A stretch of 64,000 bases of DNA, from positions 186,001-250,000 of the forward strand of contig JAGMUV010000036.1 of the NCBI GenBank assembly GCA_020744425.1, read 5' to 3'. The notes beneath the pieces are model-generated. The model was given only the letters and a program-made list of their open reading frames with translations, made no database searches and had not been told where the DNA came from. Of the stretch, positions 40,301 through 51,108 are shown in pieces (position 1 is the first letter of the stretch; each line of letters opens with the position of its first letter). The DNA comes from Dactylonectria macrodidyma (taxonomy: Eukaryota; Ascomycota; Sordariomycetes; Hypocreales; Nectriaceae). The position numbers were made by a program, and so were the translations under genes.

Positions 40301-41447
40301 TTTTTCTATACCTTGCTACCGGACGGTGACAGCGAAGGACGTTGCGTATATGTACTACCACCACGTCTACCGTGTTTTTGGGGTGCCGGAGACGGTGACG
40401 TCAGACCGAGGACCACAGTTTATCGCCGCCTTCATGGATGAGCTATGCAAGCTTATCGGAGTGAAGCAGAAACTGAGCACAGCAGAGCACCCCCAGACAG
40501 ACGGGAACACTGAGATCTACAACCAGTACTTGAACCACCGACTACGACCGTTTATCAACCATTACCAAGACGACTGGAGTGAACTACTACCGTCGATGGA
40601 CTATGCGCAGATGAATCTCTACCACGAGTCACTGGGTATGGAACCGGTGAGACTGTTACTCGGCCACTTGCCCCGATCCCAACTCGACTGGGATAAGAGA
40701 ACCGACCTTGAGGGCTGCAAAACAAAAGCTGAACGTTTGTCGAGGGAGGATGCCCAGCAGTATGCCAAGCGGATTGCGGACTCCATCAAAGTTGCTAGGC
40801 AGAATCTCCACCAGGCGCAGGAACAGCAGATCCGCCAAGCTAACAAGAAGCGCCGGGAACCGGATTTTACAGTTGGGGACAAAGTCTGGGTCGACATGCG
40901 CGGACTTACGAGTACAAGACCTAGCCAGGCGTTAGACTGGAGGAAGAGAGGGCCATGGACTATTGTGGAACAAGTCGGGCATTCATACCGCCTGGACTTA
41001 CCCTCCTCGTGGCACATAAACCCAACTCTACACGCGGATCGGTTGCGGCGTTATCCCGACAATCCTATGCCAGGGCAGGATGAGGACCCACCACCACCTG
41101 AAGTCATCAACGGCGCTAAAGAGTACGAGGTTCACAAGGTCAAGGAGTCGCGGTACAATAAGCGCGACAAACAGCTCCAGTATAGGGTAGACTGGGTCGG
41201 ACACGACCCTGACGATGAATGGTACCCTGCCGAAAACTTCAAGAACGCACCGATGCGACTGAAGGAGTTCCATGAGGAATATTTGGAGGCACCTGGGCCA
41301 CCGAAGCGATTACAGGCCTGGGTCGACGCGGCTGCTGCGGATACGGACGTACCGGAGCACCCTGACGATAATCAACCGATCAAACTGGGCCGGGGGCCCA
41401 AGAAAGCACGACGGAAACGAAGAGTCTTCGTCATCTGGCGATCGTGA
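37320..41447 (+). CDS. Gypsy Pol: protease, RT, RNase H, integrase, chromodomain
   Basis: First ATG 37320 (MDELLGGEKLYR), 1375 aa; the frame is open from 37224, in the -1 frame relative to gag. Protease: LCDTGADGYVFV. RT: VDYRKLNELT, KLDIRQAFYRM, VPFGLTNGPSHFQ and catalytic YIDDILIYS. RNase H: ETDASGGVVAAVL, IHDQEMLAVVLAL, TDHKALEYF, NIVADALSRKS. Integrase: an HHCC zinc region (HCKLNVAHPGRNKT ... CKPCGRAHA), core Asp in TTDFHYM, Asp in TSDRGPQF, Glu in DGNTEIYNQYL, and the GPY/F-like GPWTIVEQVGHSYRLDLP. C-terminal chromodomain: YEVHKVKESR...YRVDWVGHDPDDEWYPAENF. No stop or shift; it looks functional. Confidence 0.97.
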   Translation: MDELLGGEKLYRPCTIASSGLAIKVKGLCDTGADGYVFVNKDLALRMHQQLQSRRILIPGRGLAVKGYKGGRQRITHITVATLDIDGRRQPNCPMLELGMHQDLIIGRKWFEKHDVEISAKHRRLRWPDDRPKDYPSSDIVIPMSSLKGPRCSRPADQADMERRNQLSAERKKAREDRILRRGDRPPRRQWSDDAKENMAKMDRALRDTAPSLPMRDFNTELAMIEADLPRRPMIDTEGVTIEISIVSASRWQERVVKQEDTEWIGEVTLQEIDKIIEERLERREAGGENLRKDTPELREKVESKLPRQHLHLRHAFSKAESDALPPHRPGVDMKLELKEPIPDSRKVPPMYKLSLEQLEVMRNYIEEHLQKGFIVPAGDAPYASPVLFAKKKNGGWRFCVDYRKLNELTAKEHCAPPLIEETQSRLAKAKVFTKLDIRQAFYRMRMSPESEDLTAFKTRYGTYKYKVVPFGLTNGPSHFQAYINHVLMDLLDVCCTAYIDDILIYSENIKDHEAHVNAVLERLVAAGLQADIDKSEFYVTETEFLGFIITTNGIRMDPKKMKAIIDWEEPTNVRGVQAFLGFCNFYRKFVEFYSRIARPLTLLTKKGIPWRWTEEETTAMKAMKLAISSAPCRAWYDPLRDTIVETDASGGVVAAVLTQKSEDGDWHPVAFFSKTMNDAEMRYPIHDQEMLAVVLALKEWNAELLGLQRLFLVITDHKALEYFSTKQRLNGRQARWADDLAPYDFKITYRPGRENIVADALSRKSSELATQKARREAAWNRVLLSQDLVISSIDYEIMGGPCTEPDSGEGPEVALIGAEAVESSVSSGREAIRAPEGWQLLDAVLRANRASPQSQPYRENAEKKADGWTMNEGVVCRNQRIFVPDDGVLRTLVIKENHCKLNVAHPGRNKTVRLVAERFWWPGLSADVDRFRANCKPCGRAHANRDKTPGLLHPLEVPHRIWQHVTTDFHYMPKDKNGYDCVWVVIDRLSKIAFSIPCYRTVTAKDVAYMYYHHVYRVFGVPETVTSDRGPQFIAAFMDELCKLIGVKQKLSTAEHPQTDGNTEIYNQYLNHRLRPFINHYQDDWSELLPSMDYAQMNLYHESLGMEPVRLLLGHLPRSQLDWDKRTDLEGCKTKAERLSREDAQQYAKRIADSIKVARQNLHQAQEQQIRQANKKRREPDFTVGDKVWVDMRGLTSTRPSQALDWRKRGPWTIVEQVGHSYRLDLPSSWHINPTLHADRLRRYPDNPMPGQDEDPPPPEVINGAKEYEVHKVKESRYNKRDKQLQYRVDWVGHDPDDEWYPAENFKNAPMRLKEFHEEYLEAPGPPKRLQAWVDAAAADTDVPEHPDDNQPIKLGRGPKKARRKRRVFVIWRS

Positions 41448-41503
41448 GAATTTGACAACTTGCGCTCACGCGGCCGTTTTGAGCGCCTTGAAGAGGGGGG
41501 TGA

Positions 41504-41696
41504 TGTGACGGGAGCGTCTGGAGTGCTGGACCCAGGGTGGGGTCGATACGTAACTAGGACGCACGGGGCAGGCTACAGGGACTATCAACGCGTGTACGCG
41601 TCTACGCGCCTGCCCGCTTTCTCTTTCCTCTTCATCGTAGTATTCTCGCAATACAGTGGCATTACCTCTTGAGTTGATCTCATCTGGCCCGTGACA
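41504..41696 (+). repeat. 3' LTR of the Gypsy chromovirus
   Basis: Identical to the 5' LTR; followed by the duplicate GTTTT at 41697-41701. Confidence 0.96.
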
Positions 41697-42012
41697 GTTT
41701 TAAAATAATTCTTAAAAGGTTAAATTAAGCCTAAAATAGCTAAAACTTTAACTTTAACTTAATTATAATATATATTATTTTTATAAATTTTTTTAAATTA
41801 CATATACATATAGCGCTAGTAGTACTAAATTTACCCTGTTTTTTTTAATATATTTATTTATAACTAGCTTAATAATTTATTTAAAAATATAAAAAAAGAC
41901 TAGCTTAGTAGCTTTTTAATTAAATATTTAAAATTAATTTCCTAAAAATCTTAGAGTTATATAGCCTATTTTAGAAATTTTAAAGTTTGCACTTTTAGAT
42001 GCAGAGTATAAG

Positions 42013-42245
42013 TGTCAAATGTTAGAGTGAATTGCTTGTATTCATGTGTTGTATGTGACTTGTGTGTGCCCACTTGCTGCTTGAGGTTTTAGAGCAAGCT
42101 CTATATGCCTTTTCTGTGCTATGTGGAATCAACTGGAAGCTGCTTGCTAAGCCTGTGGCAATAGGTGGCAACTGTCATCTTTCATGACAATTTTATCAGC
42201 CTTTCAAGCTACTTCCATGAGCTGCCTTTTGCCACTTATTCAACA
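42013..42245 (-). mobile_element. Solo-LTR-like insertion in MITE 2
   Basis: 233 bp from TGTCAAATGTTAG to ATTCAACA, flanked by ATAAG at 42008-42012 and 42246-42250 (the repeated flank can also be read as the 10-mer ATAAGTGTCA). Its distal half resembles LTR B at 25901-26160, so it is probably a lone LTR of a related Copia family. It is far less AT-rich than its host MITE. Confidence 0.7.
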
Positions 42246-42715
42246 ATAAGTGTCACGCAAGCTTGTTTGTTACGCAAGCTTATTATATACATTAACTATA
42301 ATAAATACTATAATAAATATTTAATATAATATACTTTATACTCTTAATAACTTAGGTTTTAGTAATTATTATACTTACTTTATATATAACTTAAATATTA
42401 AGCTTAATAACGATATAAAAACCTTTAATAAGCTAAAGATTATAATAATAAGATATAGTCTTAAAAAATTAAAAATTATTAAAACTTAATAACTTTTTAA
42501 TAATAAGTATATTACATTAATAATTTTTAAAATTAAAGTATTTTTAAGACTATGCTTTTTTAAAAGTAATTAATAATTTAAAAACTAAATTAAAAATAAA
42601 TAATATTTCTTAAAATTATTAATAATAAAGCTAATAATTAAAATATTTTTAAAAAAAGTAGTATTATTTAAGTTATTAGTTAATATTAATAAAGAGTAAA
42701 TAATATAAGTTATGT

Positions 42716-43085
42716 AAAGGCTATAGCAGTGGAAGGAGTGGAAGGAGTGGAAGGTTATTAGTGGAACTCGGCGATTGTGGGTTAAGGAATTGACCAATCA
42801 GAAAAGGGATTGAAGATTCAGAAAGAGCAGGAGAAGAAGATTAGAAAGGTAGTCGGTTTGATGTGATTGGTTGAGAAATGCATATATTGATGATGATAAT
42901 CCTTCTGGACTGGCTAGAGAAAAGCCCCAGCTTTATAGAGAGATTGCTGTCCAGTCACATGTCCAATCTAACAGGGGATTTGGACAATTTGTCATAGTAA
43001 AACCGGGTAAGACGTGTCCCGAGTTTTAGGACTGTTAGACGTATGTCTGATGCTTGAACTCTAACCTTATTGAAGGTTCTTATTA
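42716..43085. other. Less AT-rich island with a GGAAGGAGT repeat
   Basis: The island breaks the AT-rich block. It starts with about three copies of the 9-mer GGAAGGAGT (42731-42755). A GTCCAGTCACATGTCCAATC stretch and an ACGTGTCCCGAG stretch follow. There is no ORF of substance. It may be an LTR or insertion fragment. Confidence 0.45.
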
Positions 43086-43620
43086 TAGATGTCCTTTGTA
43101 GTTATAATATAAGGAAGATAGGCTTTCTAAGGCATAATATATACCATTATAAAGCTAAAAATCAGGAGATTTTGAATATGTTATTTATAGTCTTATCTGA
43201 TAGGAGCTAAAGGAGATATTTCCTTATCAGTTATATATTTTATATATAAGGACTTTACAAGTTATAAGTAATATAGTTATTATTAATATATAAAAGGACT
43301 AAAAATAAATAAAAAAATATAATAAAAGAAGGTTCTAAGTTTTTAATAATTAAAAAAAGAAAGATAAAAGTCTATTTATAATTAAATTAACTAATTAATT
43401 GAGTCTTTTATCTTATAGTAACTTAAATAATATAAATATATAACTATACAAGAATATAATAATAAAGAATATAATAGTATAAATATAAAAGTTTAAATAG
43501 TAATATTAATAATAACTTCTATTATAATATTTTAATTATAAGCTATTTATTTAAATTAAAATTGATATAATAACTTAAGTAATAATAATTAATTTTTCTT
43601 AATTAAATTTTAATTAATAT

Positions 43621-45285
43621 ATTAAGGTTATAGTCCTTAGTAATAAATACTTAAAAGAGGGCTAGAGATTAAATAGTTAAAAAAAAAACTAATAGTAAAT
43701 AATAGTATAAAGGCTTAAAACCTAAAACAAAAGTAATAGTAACTCTAGAGTTTTTACTATATTAAAATATAATCCTTACTATTTTATTTAATTTTTAAAG
43801 ATATATTAAGCAGTTAGAAGAGCTAGATTAAAAAGCTAAATAAAAAAGCTAGATATTAGAAAATAAAATTATTATATAATAAAAGCCTTATAAGAGTTTT
43901 TACTATATTAAAGTATAAGCCTTACTATTTTATTTAACCTTTTAAATTAATTAAAAAAGCTAGATTAAAAATTTAAATAAAAAAGCTAGATATTAAAAAG
44001 TAAAATTATTATATAATAAAAGCTTTATAAAGGCTTTTATTATATTTTAAATTACTTTATAATTTTAAGTTATAATTTAACTCTTTATAATTTTAAATTA
44101 TAATTTAACTTACTAAAAACTAACTTATAATAAATATTATAATAAATATTTAATATAATATATTCTATACTCTTAGTAATTTACATTTTAATAATTATTA
44201 TACTTTCTTTAACGTACTTGATAAGCATGCGTCGCATCCAAGTATGCGTCGCATTTCCAATTTATACCTAAAACAGTACTTTTTCAAAAATTCTTTAAAA
44301 ATTTAAACTAGACTTAAAATAGCTTATATTTTATATATAGGTTTAATAAGTATATAAAAATAAGTAAAGATTTTTTTAGATTTTTAAAAGATTTGATTTA
44401 TAAACTTATTTTAAAAAATCTTATTCACACTGTTTTTTTTCTTATTTATAATTTTAAAAAGCTAAATAAATTAGTTAAAAATCTAATAAAAATACTAACT
44501 TATGACTTTTTTAGTTAATTACTTAAAATTAATTTTCTAAAATTCCTAAGACTATATAGCCCATTTTAGAAAATTTAAAGTTTACACTTTTAGGTATACA
44601 GTATAAGTGCGTCGCATACTCGGATGCGACGCATGCTTATCAAGTACGTTATATATAATTTAAATATTAAGTTTAGTAAGAATATAAAAACCTTTAATAA
44701 GCTAATAATAGAATATAATCTTAAAGAAATTAAAATTATTAAGACCTAATAACTTTTTAATAATAAGTAAGTTATTTTAATAATTTTTAAAATTAAAGTA
44801 TTTTTAAGATTATATTTCTTTAAAGGTAATTAATAATTTAAAAACTAAATTAAAAATAAATAATACTTTTAAAGTAATTAATAATAAAGTTAGTATTTAA
44901 AATATTTTTTTAAAGAAATAGCATTCTTTAAATTATTAATTAATAATAATAAGAGTAAATAATATAAATTATATATAATATAATTATTATTAATAATTAT
45001 ATTAAAAACTAAAGGGTTCTTACTAATTAATAATAAAGCTATTAATATATTTAGTTAATTAAGAATATAAATAGAATAAAGGTTTTATAAATAGTAAAAG
45101 GATATAATAGAAAGAGGTTTTATAAGGGAAGAGGAATAAGAGTCTATTCATAATTAAGTTAGTTAATTAATTAAGTCTTTTATTTTATAATAACTTAAGT
45201 AATATAAATATATAATTATATAGAAATATAATAATAAATAATATAATAATATAGAAATAAAAGTCTAAATAGTAGTTTTAATAGT
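43621..45285 (-). repeat. RIP-decayed ~1.2-kb repeat, minus copy carrying MITE 3
   Basis: It begins with ATTAAGGTTATAGTCCTTAG and ends AAAGTCTAAATAGTAGTTTTAATAG, the inverse of the plus copies. Without MITE 3 it is about 1.2 kb. Boundaries are approximate. Confidence 0.65.
44212..44649 (+). mobile_element. MITE 3 of the TA-flanked family
   Basis: 438 bp, ends ACGTACTTGATAAGC and its exact inverse, TA on both sides (44210-44211, 44650-44651). The subterminal part holds ATGCGTCGCAT twice, separated by CCAAGT, and the matching inverse at the other end. A paralogous empty site at 48571-48590 (minus) lacks the element and one TA, confirming both boundaries. Confidence 0.93.
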
Positions 45286-46311
45286 AATAATATACTTTAT
45301 ATTCTTAATAACTTAGGTTTTAATAATTACTATACTCTCTTTATATATAATTTAAATACTAAGCTAAATAAAGATATAAAAATCCTTAATAAGCCAAAGC
45401 CAATAATAATAGAATATAATTTTAAAAAAACTAAAACTATTAAAACTTAGTAACTCTTTAATAGTAAGTAAGTTACTTTAATAATCTTTAAAACTGGGGT
45501 ATTCTTAAGACTATACTTCTTTAAAAATAATTAATAATTTTAAAACTAGATTAAAAATAAATAATACTTTTTAAAGTAGATTAATAATAAAGTTAATTTT
45601 TAAAATATTTTTAGAAGAAATAATATGCTTTAAGTTATTAATTAATATTAATAATAGATATATAATATAAGTTATATATAATATAATTATTATTAATATA
45701 TAAAAGGACTAATATATTAGAAACTGAGGTATTTTTATTAATTAACTGTAAGGTTATTAATACGCTTAGAAAAATAAAAGAATATAATAAAGAGAGGTTC
45801 TAAGTTCTTAGTACTTAAGGGAGGAGGGATAAAAGTCTATTTATAATTAGGTTAACTACTTAATTAAGTCCTTCGTTGTATAATAACTTAAGCAATACGC
45901 ATATATAATATAAAAATGTAATAATAAGGAATGTAGTAATATAAAAATAAAAGCTTGAATAGCGGTTTTAATAGTAAAAAAGAAATAGTATTTTTTAAGT
46001 TATTAACTAATATTAATAAATAGTAAATAATATAAGTTATATATAATATAATTATTATTAATAAACTAATAATTATATTTAAAAATAAAAGAGTTCTTAT
46101 TAAAATAATATAATTATATAGTAAAGAGAGGTTAGTTTTAAGAGAGAAGGAACAAGAGTCTATTTATAACTAGATTAACTAATTAATTAAGTCCTTTATT
46201 TTAGAATACCTTAAGTAATATAAATATATAATATAGAAATTTAATAATAAGAAATATAATAATATAAAAATAAAAATATAAATAGCGGTTTTAATAGTGA
46301 TTTTAATATTA

Positions 46312-46747
46312 ACATACATAATAAGCATGCCGATTAAATAAGTAAGCCGGTCACTTATACATACAACTAAAAGTACTAATTTTAGATTTTCTAAAACAGG
46401 CTATATAGCTCTAGGATTTATAAAAAATTAATATTAGATATATAAATAAAAAGGTCAAAGAATTATATTTTTTCTACATTTTTGATTAATTTATTTAACA
46501 TTTTAAAAATAAAAATAATAAAATACATCGTATAAATAAGGTTTTTCTAATTAAGTCTATAAGGAATTTTTTTAAAATTCTAAAAATATTTCTCTATAAC
46601 ATTCTCTATTTAAGAGACTTAGTTTAGAAATTATAGCTATTTTAGGCTTAATTTAAATTTTAAAGAATCTTTTCTAAAAATCGTATTTAAGGTATAAAAC
46701 TAAAGTGACTGGTATACTTGTTTGACCGGCATGCTTATTATGTACGT
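46312..46747 (-). mobile_element. MITE 4 of the TA-flanked family
   Basis: 436 bp, ends ACATACATAATAAGC and inverse of ACGTACATAATAAGC, TA on both sides. Same subterminal units as MITE 1 (ATGCCGGTCA type, clearest at the right end), but the core is in the opposite orientation. Confidence 0.88.
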
Positions 46748-46770
46748 TATTATTTTTTTAATAAACTATA

Positions 46771-47204
46771 ATGTATATAATAAGCGAGCTGACCGCACAA
46801 GCGAGCTGATCACTATACTGTACAACTAAAAATAGCAATATCAGATTTTCTAAATAGGCTATATAATTATTAAAAATATAAAAAAATTATCTTTAAATAT
46901 CTTATTAAAAAAGTCATAAGACAGTATTTTATAAAGACTTTTAATTAATTTATTAAGCTTTCTACTTATAGAAATCAGAAAAAATACCGTATAAATAAGC
47001 TTTTTCTTTATAATTTTATAAATATAAATAAATAAAATTTAGGAAATTTTAATTTTATAATTTCATATTTAATTAACCCTATTATAAAATTGCAGTTATT
47101 TTAGGCCTGGTTTAGAATTTTTTTCATTTTCTTAGAATTGCGATTTAAAGTGTAAATCTGAATGATCGGCTCGCTTGTGCGGTCAGCTCGCTTATTATGT
47201 ACTT
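46771..47204 (-). mobile_element. MITE 5 of the TA-flanked family
   Basis: 434 bp, ends ATGTATATAATAAGC and inverse of AAGTACATAATAAGC, TA on both sides. Its subterminal units are GAGCTGACCGC and GAGCTGATC, joined by ACAAGC, with a clean inverse at the right end. It lies only 23 bp from MITE 4. Confidence 0.88.
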
Positions 47205-47925
47205 TAATATAAGTTTAATATTTATAAATATATTAGCTTTATATAGCTTTTTTATAAGAATTTAAAAGTTTTATTATTTTCAAAATGCCTTATTCATAAA
47301 TTATTATAGAATTATAATAGTTCTTTTTATACTATTAAATTAATTAGAATATATAAGTAAGTTTTAAAATATAATAAGCTATTTTTAAGTATTTACTTAA
47401 GAGGCTTTTTTTATTCTTTAGATTTATTATAGAACCTTTTTATTAAGTAATCTATATATTATTTTCTTTTTAAAGGTTAATTAGCTTTATTAAAATTTAA
47501 AAGTCTTACCTTTATAATACTAGTTTTATATACTTTAATTAATTAAATATATAAGACTTACCTATATTTCAAAATCCCTTTTTATATTCTAAGTAAAAGC
47601 ATTATTACTTCTTAGACTATTTACTATATTTATTATTAATTAACATATTTTCTATATCTAAAGATATATTATTATATTTAAATTAATTTAAAATGAGATT
47701 ATTTTATTATTTTAAAAATATCTTAATAAACTTCTAATTTTATAACATTATAATATAAACTTAAGCTGTTTTAGCTTTTAAAATACGTTGTAATTTAATA
47801 TTTAATATATTTTAACTTATATAATCTAGCCTTTTAAAAGTATATTAATGAAATTAGATTTCTTAAAGTTATATTTTATTATAAAGTTATAAAGTATTAA
47901 ATATATATATTAATAAGCACTATTA

Positions 47926-49173
47926 AAACCGCTATTCAGACTTTTATTTTTACATTACTATATTCCTTATTACTATATTTCTATATTATATATTTACATT
48001 ACTTAAATTATTCTAAAATAAAAGACTTAATTAATTAATTCATTTAATTATAAATAGACTCTTATCCCTCTTCTTTTATAAAACCTCTTTCTATTATATC
48101 CTTGTACTATTTATTAAACCTTTATTCTATTTATATTCTTAATTAGCTAAATATATTAATAGCTTTATTATTAATTAGTAAGAACCCTTTAGTTTTTAAT
48201 ATAATTATTAATAATAATTATATTATATATAATTATTAATAATTATTATATTATATATAATTTATATTATTTACTCTTATTATTATTAATTAATAATTTA
48301 AAGAATGCTATTTCTTTAAAAAAATATTTTAAATACTAACTTTATTATTAATTACTTTAAAAGTATTATTTATTTTTAATTTAGTTTTTAAATTATTAAT
48401 TACTTTTAAAGAAATATAATCTTAAAAATACTTTAATTTTAAAAATTATTAAAATAACTTACTTATTATTAAAAAGTTATTAGGTCTTAATAATTTTAAT
48501 TTCTTTAAGATTATATTCTATTATTAGCTTATTAAAGGTTTTTATATTCTTACTAAACTTAATATTTAAATTATATATAAAGAAAGTATAATAATTATTA
48601 AAATGTAAATTACTAAGAGTATAGAATATATTATATTAAATATTTATTATAATATTTATTATAAGTTAGTTTTTAGTAAGTTAAATTATAATTTAAAATT
48701 ATAAAGAGTTAAATTATAACTTAAAATTATAAAGTAATTTAAAATATAATAAAAGCCTTTATAAAGCTTTTATTATATAATAATTTTACTTTTTAATATC
48801 TAGCTTTTTTATTTAAATTTTTAATCTAGCTTTTTTAATTAATTTAAAAGGTTAAATAAAATAGTAAGGCTTATACTTTAATATAGTAAAAACTCTTATA
48901 AGGCTTTTATTATATAATAATTTTATTTTCTAATATCTAGCTTTTTTATTTAGCTTTTTAATCTAGCTCTTCTAACTGCTTAATATATCTTTAAAAATTA
49001 AATAGAATAGTAAGGATTATATTTTAATATAGTAAAAACTCTAGAGTCGCTATTACCTTAGGCTTAGGTTTTAAGCCTTTATACTAATATTTACTATTAG
49101 TTATTCTTTTTAAACTATTTAACCTCTGGCCCTTCTCTGAGTGTATGCTATTAAGAACTATAACCTTAATACT
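47926..49173 (+). repeat. RIP-decayed ~1.2-kb repeat, plus copy with the empty MITE 3 site
   Basis: From CTATTAAAACCGCTATTCAG to AGAACTATAACCTTAATA. It is nearly the reverse complement of much of 43621-45285 and lacks MITE 3 at 48571-48590. Boundaries are approximate. Confidence 0.7.
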
Positions 49174-49521
49174 ATTTCTTTTAAAAATATTTTAAATATT
49201 AGCTTTATTAATTACTTTAAACAGTATTTATTTTTAATCTAGTTTTTAAATTATCAATTACTTTTAAAGAAATATAATCTTAAGAATAGTTCAGTTTTAA
49301 ATATTATTAAAATAACTTACTTATTATTAAAGAATTATTAAGTCTATAATTGTAATTTTAAGATTAGATTTAATTATTATAGCTTTTAGCTTATTGTTTT
49401 TATACTTTTATTAAGCTTAGTATTTAAGTTATATATAAAAAGAGTATATATAGTACTTAAGTTATTATATTAAATATTTATAGTAGTATTTATTATAAAT
49501 TAATTAGATTATAAAGAGATA

Positions 49522-49912
49522 GTTTTCTGCATGTTTAGCCTGCTTTTGATCATCAGTGTTACTGCGTGTTTCACTCACTGCCGGCTTATCGAAGTATGCA
49601 TACTTCGTACTTCGTACTTCGTAGCACACACATGCTCTGTTCATACACAGTATGTATCTGAACCTGACTCCTATGAAGGTTAGCTATTTAATAAACATGC
49701 ACAGTAACAATACGCACAGTATATAATAAAACATGGATGCACACTTCGTCAGTAGTAATTTATTGTTGCTGGCGAAGCAATACAACCGTATTTTACTAAA
49801 ATTAAATTTTGGATATTTGTTTATTCGCTACATTTCATACAAATATATACAGATGTAAACTAACTTTGTAAAGGTAAACTCACAAATGCGTGAGTTTTAG
49901 GTGGGCTTTAAG
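49522..49912. other. Less AT-rich island with palindromes
   Basis: About 390 bp of ordinary composition inserted between segments that are adjacent in paralogous repeats. It has GAAGTATGCATACTTC (49591-49606), directly followed by GTACTTC twice, and an 8-bp-stem hairpin (AAACTCAC/GTGAGTTT, 49876-49897). No ORF; possible short non-autonomous insertion. Confidence 0.5.
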
Positions 49913-51108
49913 TTAAATTATAATATAATTAGAAGTATAAAGAAGTAGTCGAATTATAATATAAGTAGAAGTTAGAACTATAATAAGTGATTCTTATAAG
50001 GCTTTTATTATATCACGATTTTGCCTTCTAATATTTGGCTTTTTTAATTAGTTTTTTTAACTAGTTAATGTATTTTAAACGTTAATTAAAATCATAAAGC
50101 TTATATCTTAATATAATAAAAGCTTGTATAGTATTATTTATTATTAGTTATTTATTATTAGTTATTTATTATTATTTATTTAAGTCCTAGTCTCTTTTTA
50201 AATTTATATGTTATTAATAATTATAACTTTAATAATAAGAAATATAATAACATAAAATTAAACGTCTAATTACTAATGTTAATAATAAATTTAAATCTAA
50301 ATATATATTGTGATTAAAGCTTACTTTTTAAACTATAAACAGTATTTTGTTTATCTAACTTAAGACTTATTATAAAAGCTAAGTTTAACTAATTTAATTA
50401 TAAAAAGCTTATTTAATTAATAATCTTTAGTTATTATATTTTTTAAAAGAACTTATCTTTATAAGCCTTATTAAATAAAGATCTAATTTAATAAATTAAA
50501 ATAAAGTAAGTCTTATTAGAAGAATTAGTTTAAAAAGAAATAAAGACAGAAATAATAACTATTAATAATACTTTCTTTAATAATTTAAAAAGTACGAACT
50601 ATAATATATAGGTTATATAATTATAAGCTAATTTTATATTAGTATATTCTTTATTATTGTATTTCTATATTATTAAAGTTATAATCCTTATTAATGTATA
50701 TTTAAAAGAGGGCTAAAAATTAAATAATTAAAAAAAGAAAAGCTTAATAACAAATAATAATATAAAAGTTTAAAACTTAAGCCTAAAGTAATAATAATTT
50801 AAAATAATTAAAGTTTTTATTATATTAAAATATAAGCCTTAGTATTTTATTTAACTATTTAAAATATATTAAATAATTAAAAAAGCTAGATTAAAACGCT
50901 AATTAAAAAAGTTAAATATTAAAAAGTAGAATTATTATATAATAAAAGATTTATAAGAATTTAGTATATTTTAAACTTATTATAATTTAATTTATTAAAA
51001 ACTAACTATAATAAATATTATAATAAATATTTAATATAATATATTGTATACTTTTAATAACTTAATTTTTAAAAATTATTATATTCTATTTATATATAAT
51101 TTAAATAT

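Larger units (their letters stand above)
35402..41696 (+). mobile_element. Intact Gypsy chromovirus
   Basis: 6295 bp with identical 193-bp LTRs (35402-35594, 41504-41696; TGTGACGGG...CCCGTGACA) and the 5-bp duplication GTTTT. It has open gag and pol frames, a self-complementary primer site and a purine tract (GAAGAGGGGGGTGA, 41490-41503). The base composition is ordinary and no RIP-type change is visible, although it sits inside a RIP-ravaged region, so insertion followed the RIP episode. A C-terminal chromodomain fits targeting to heterochromatin-like DNA. Confidence 0.97.
35331..42292 (+). mobile_element. MITE 2, interrupted by the Gypsy element and a solo LTR
   Basis: It shares its TA with MITE 1 (35329-35330). 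Left piece 35331-35401, right piece 41702-42292, ends ACGTATATTATAAGC and inverse of ATGTATATAATAAGC, TA at 42293-42294. Removing the Gypsy (with one 5-bp duplication) and the 233-bp insertion leaves about 420 bp, the family size. The right end holds two units, CTTGCGT(A/G)ACA, separated by AACAAG. Confidence 0.85.

Noticed and set aside
42585..42797. 70-codon frame in the AT-rich block
   Set aside because: Asn/Ile/Leu/Tyr-only translation of AT-rich DNA; no coding character.
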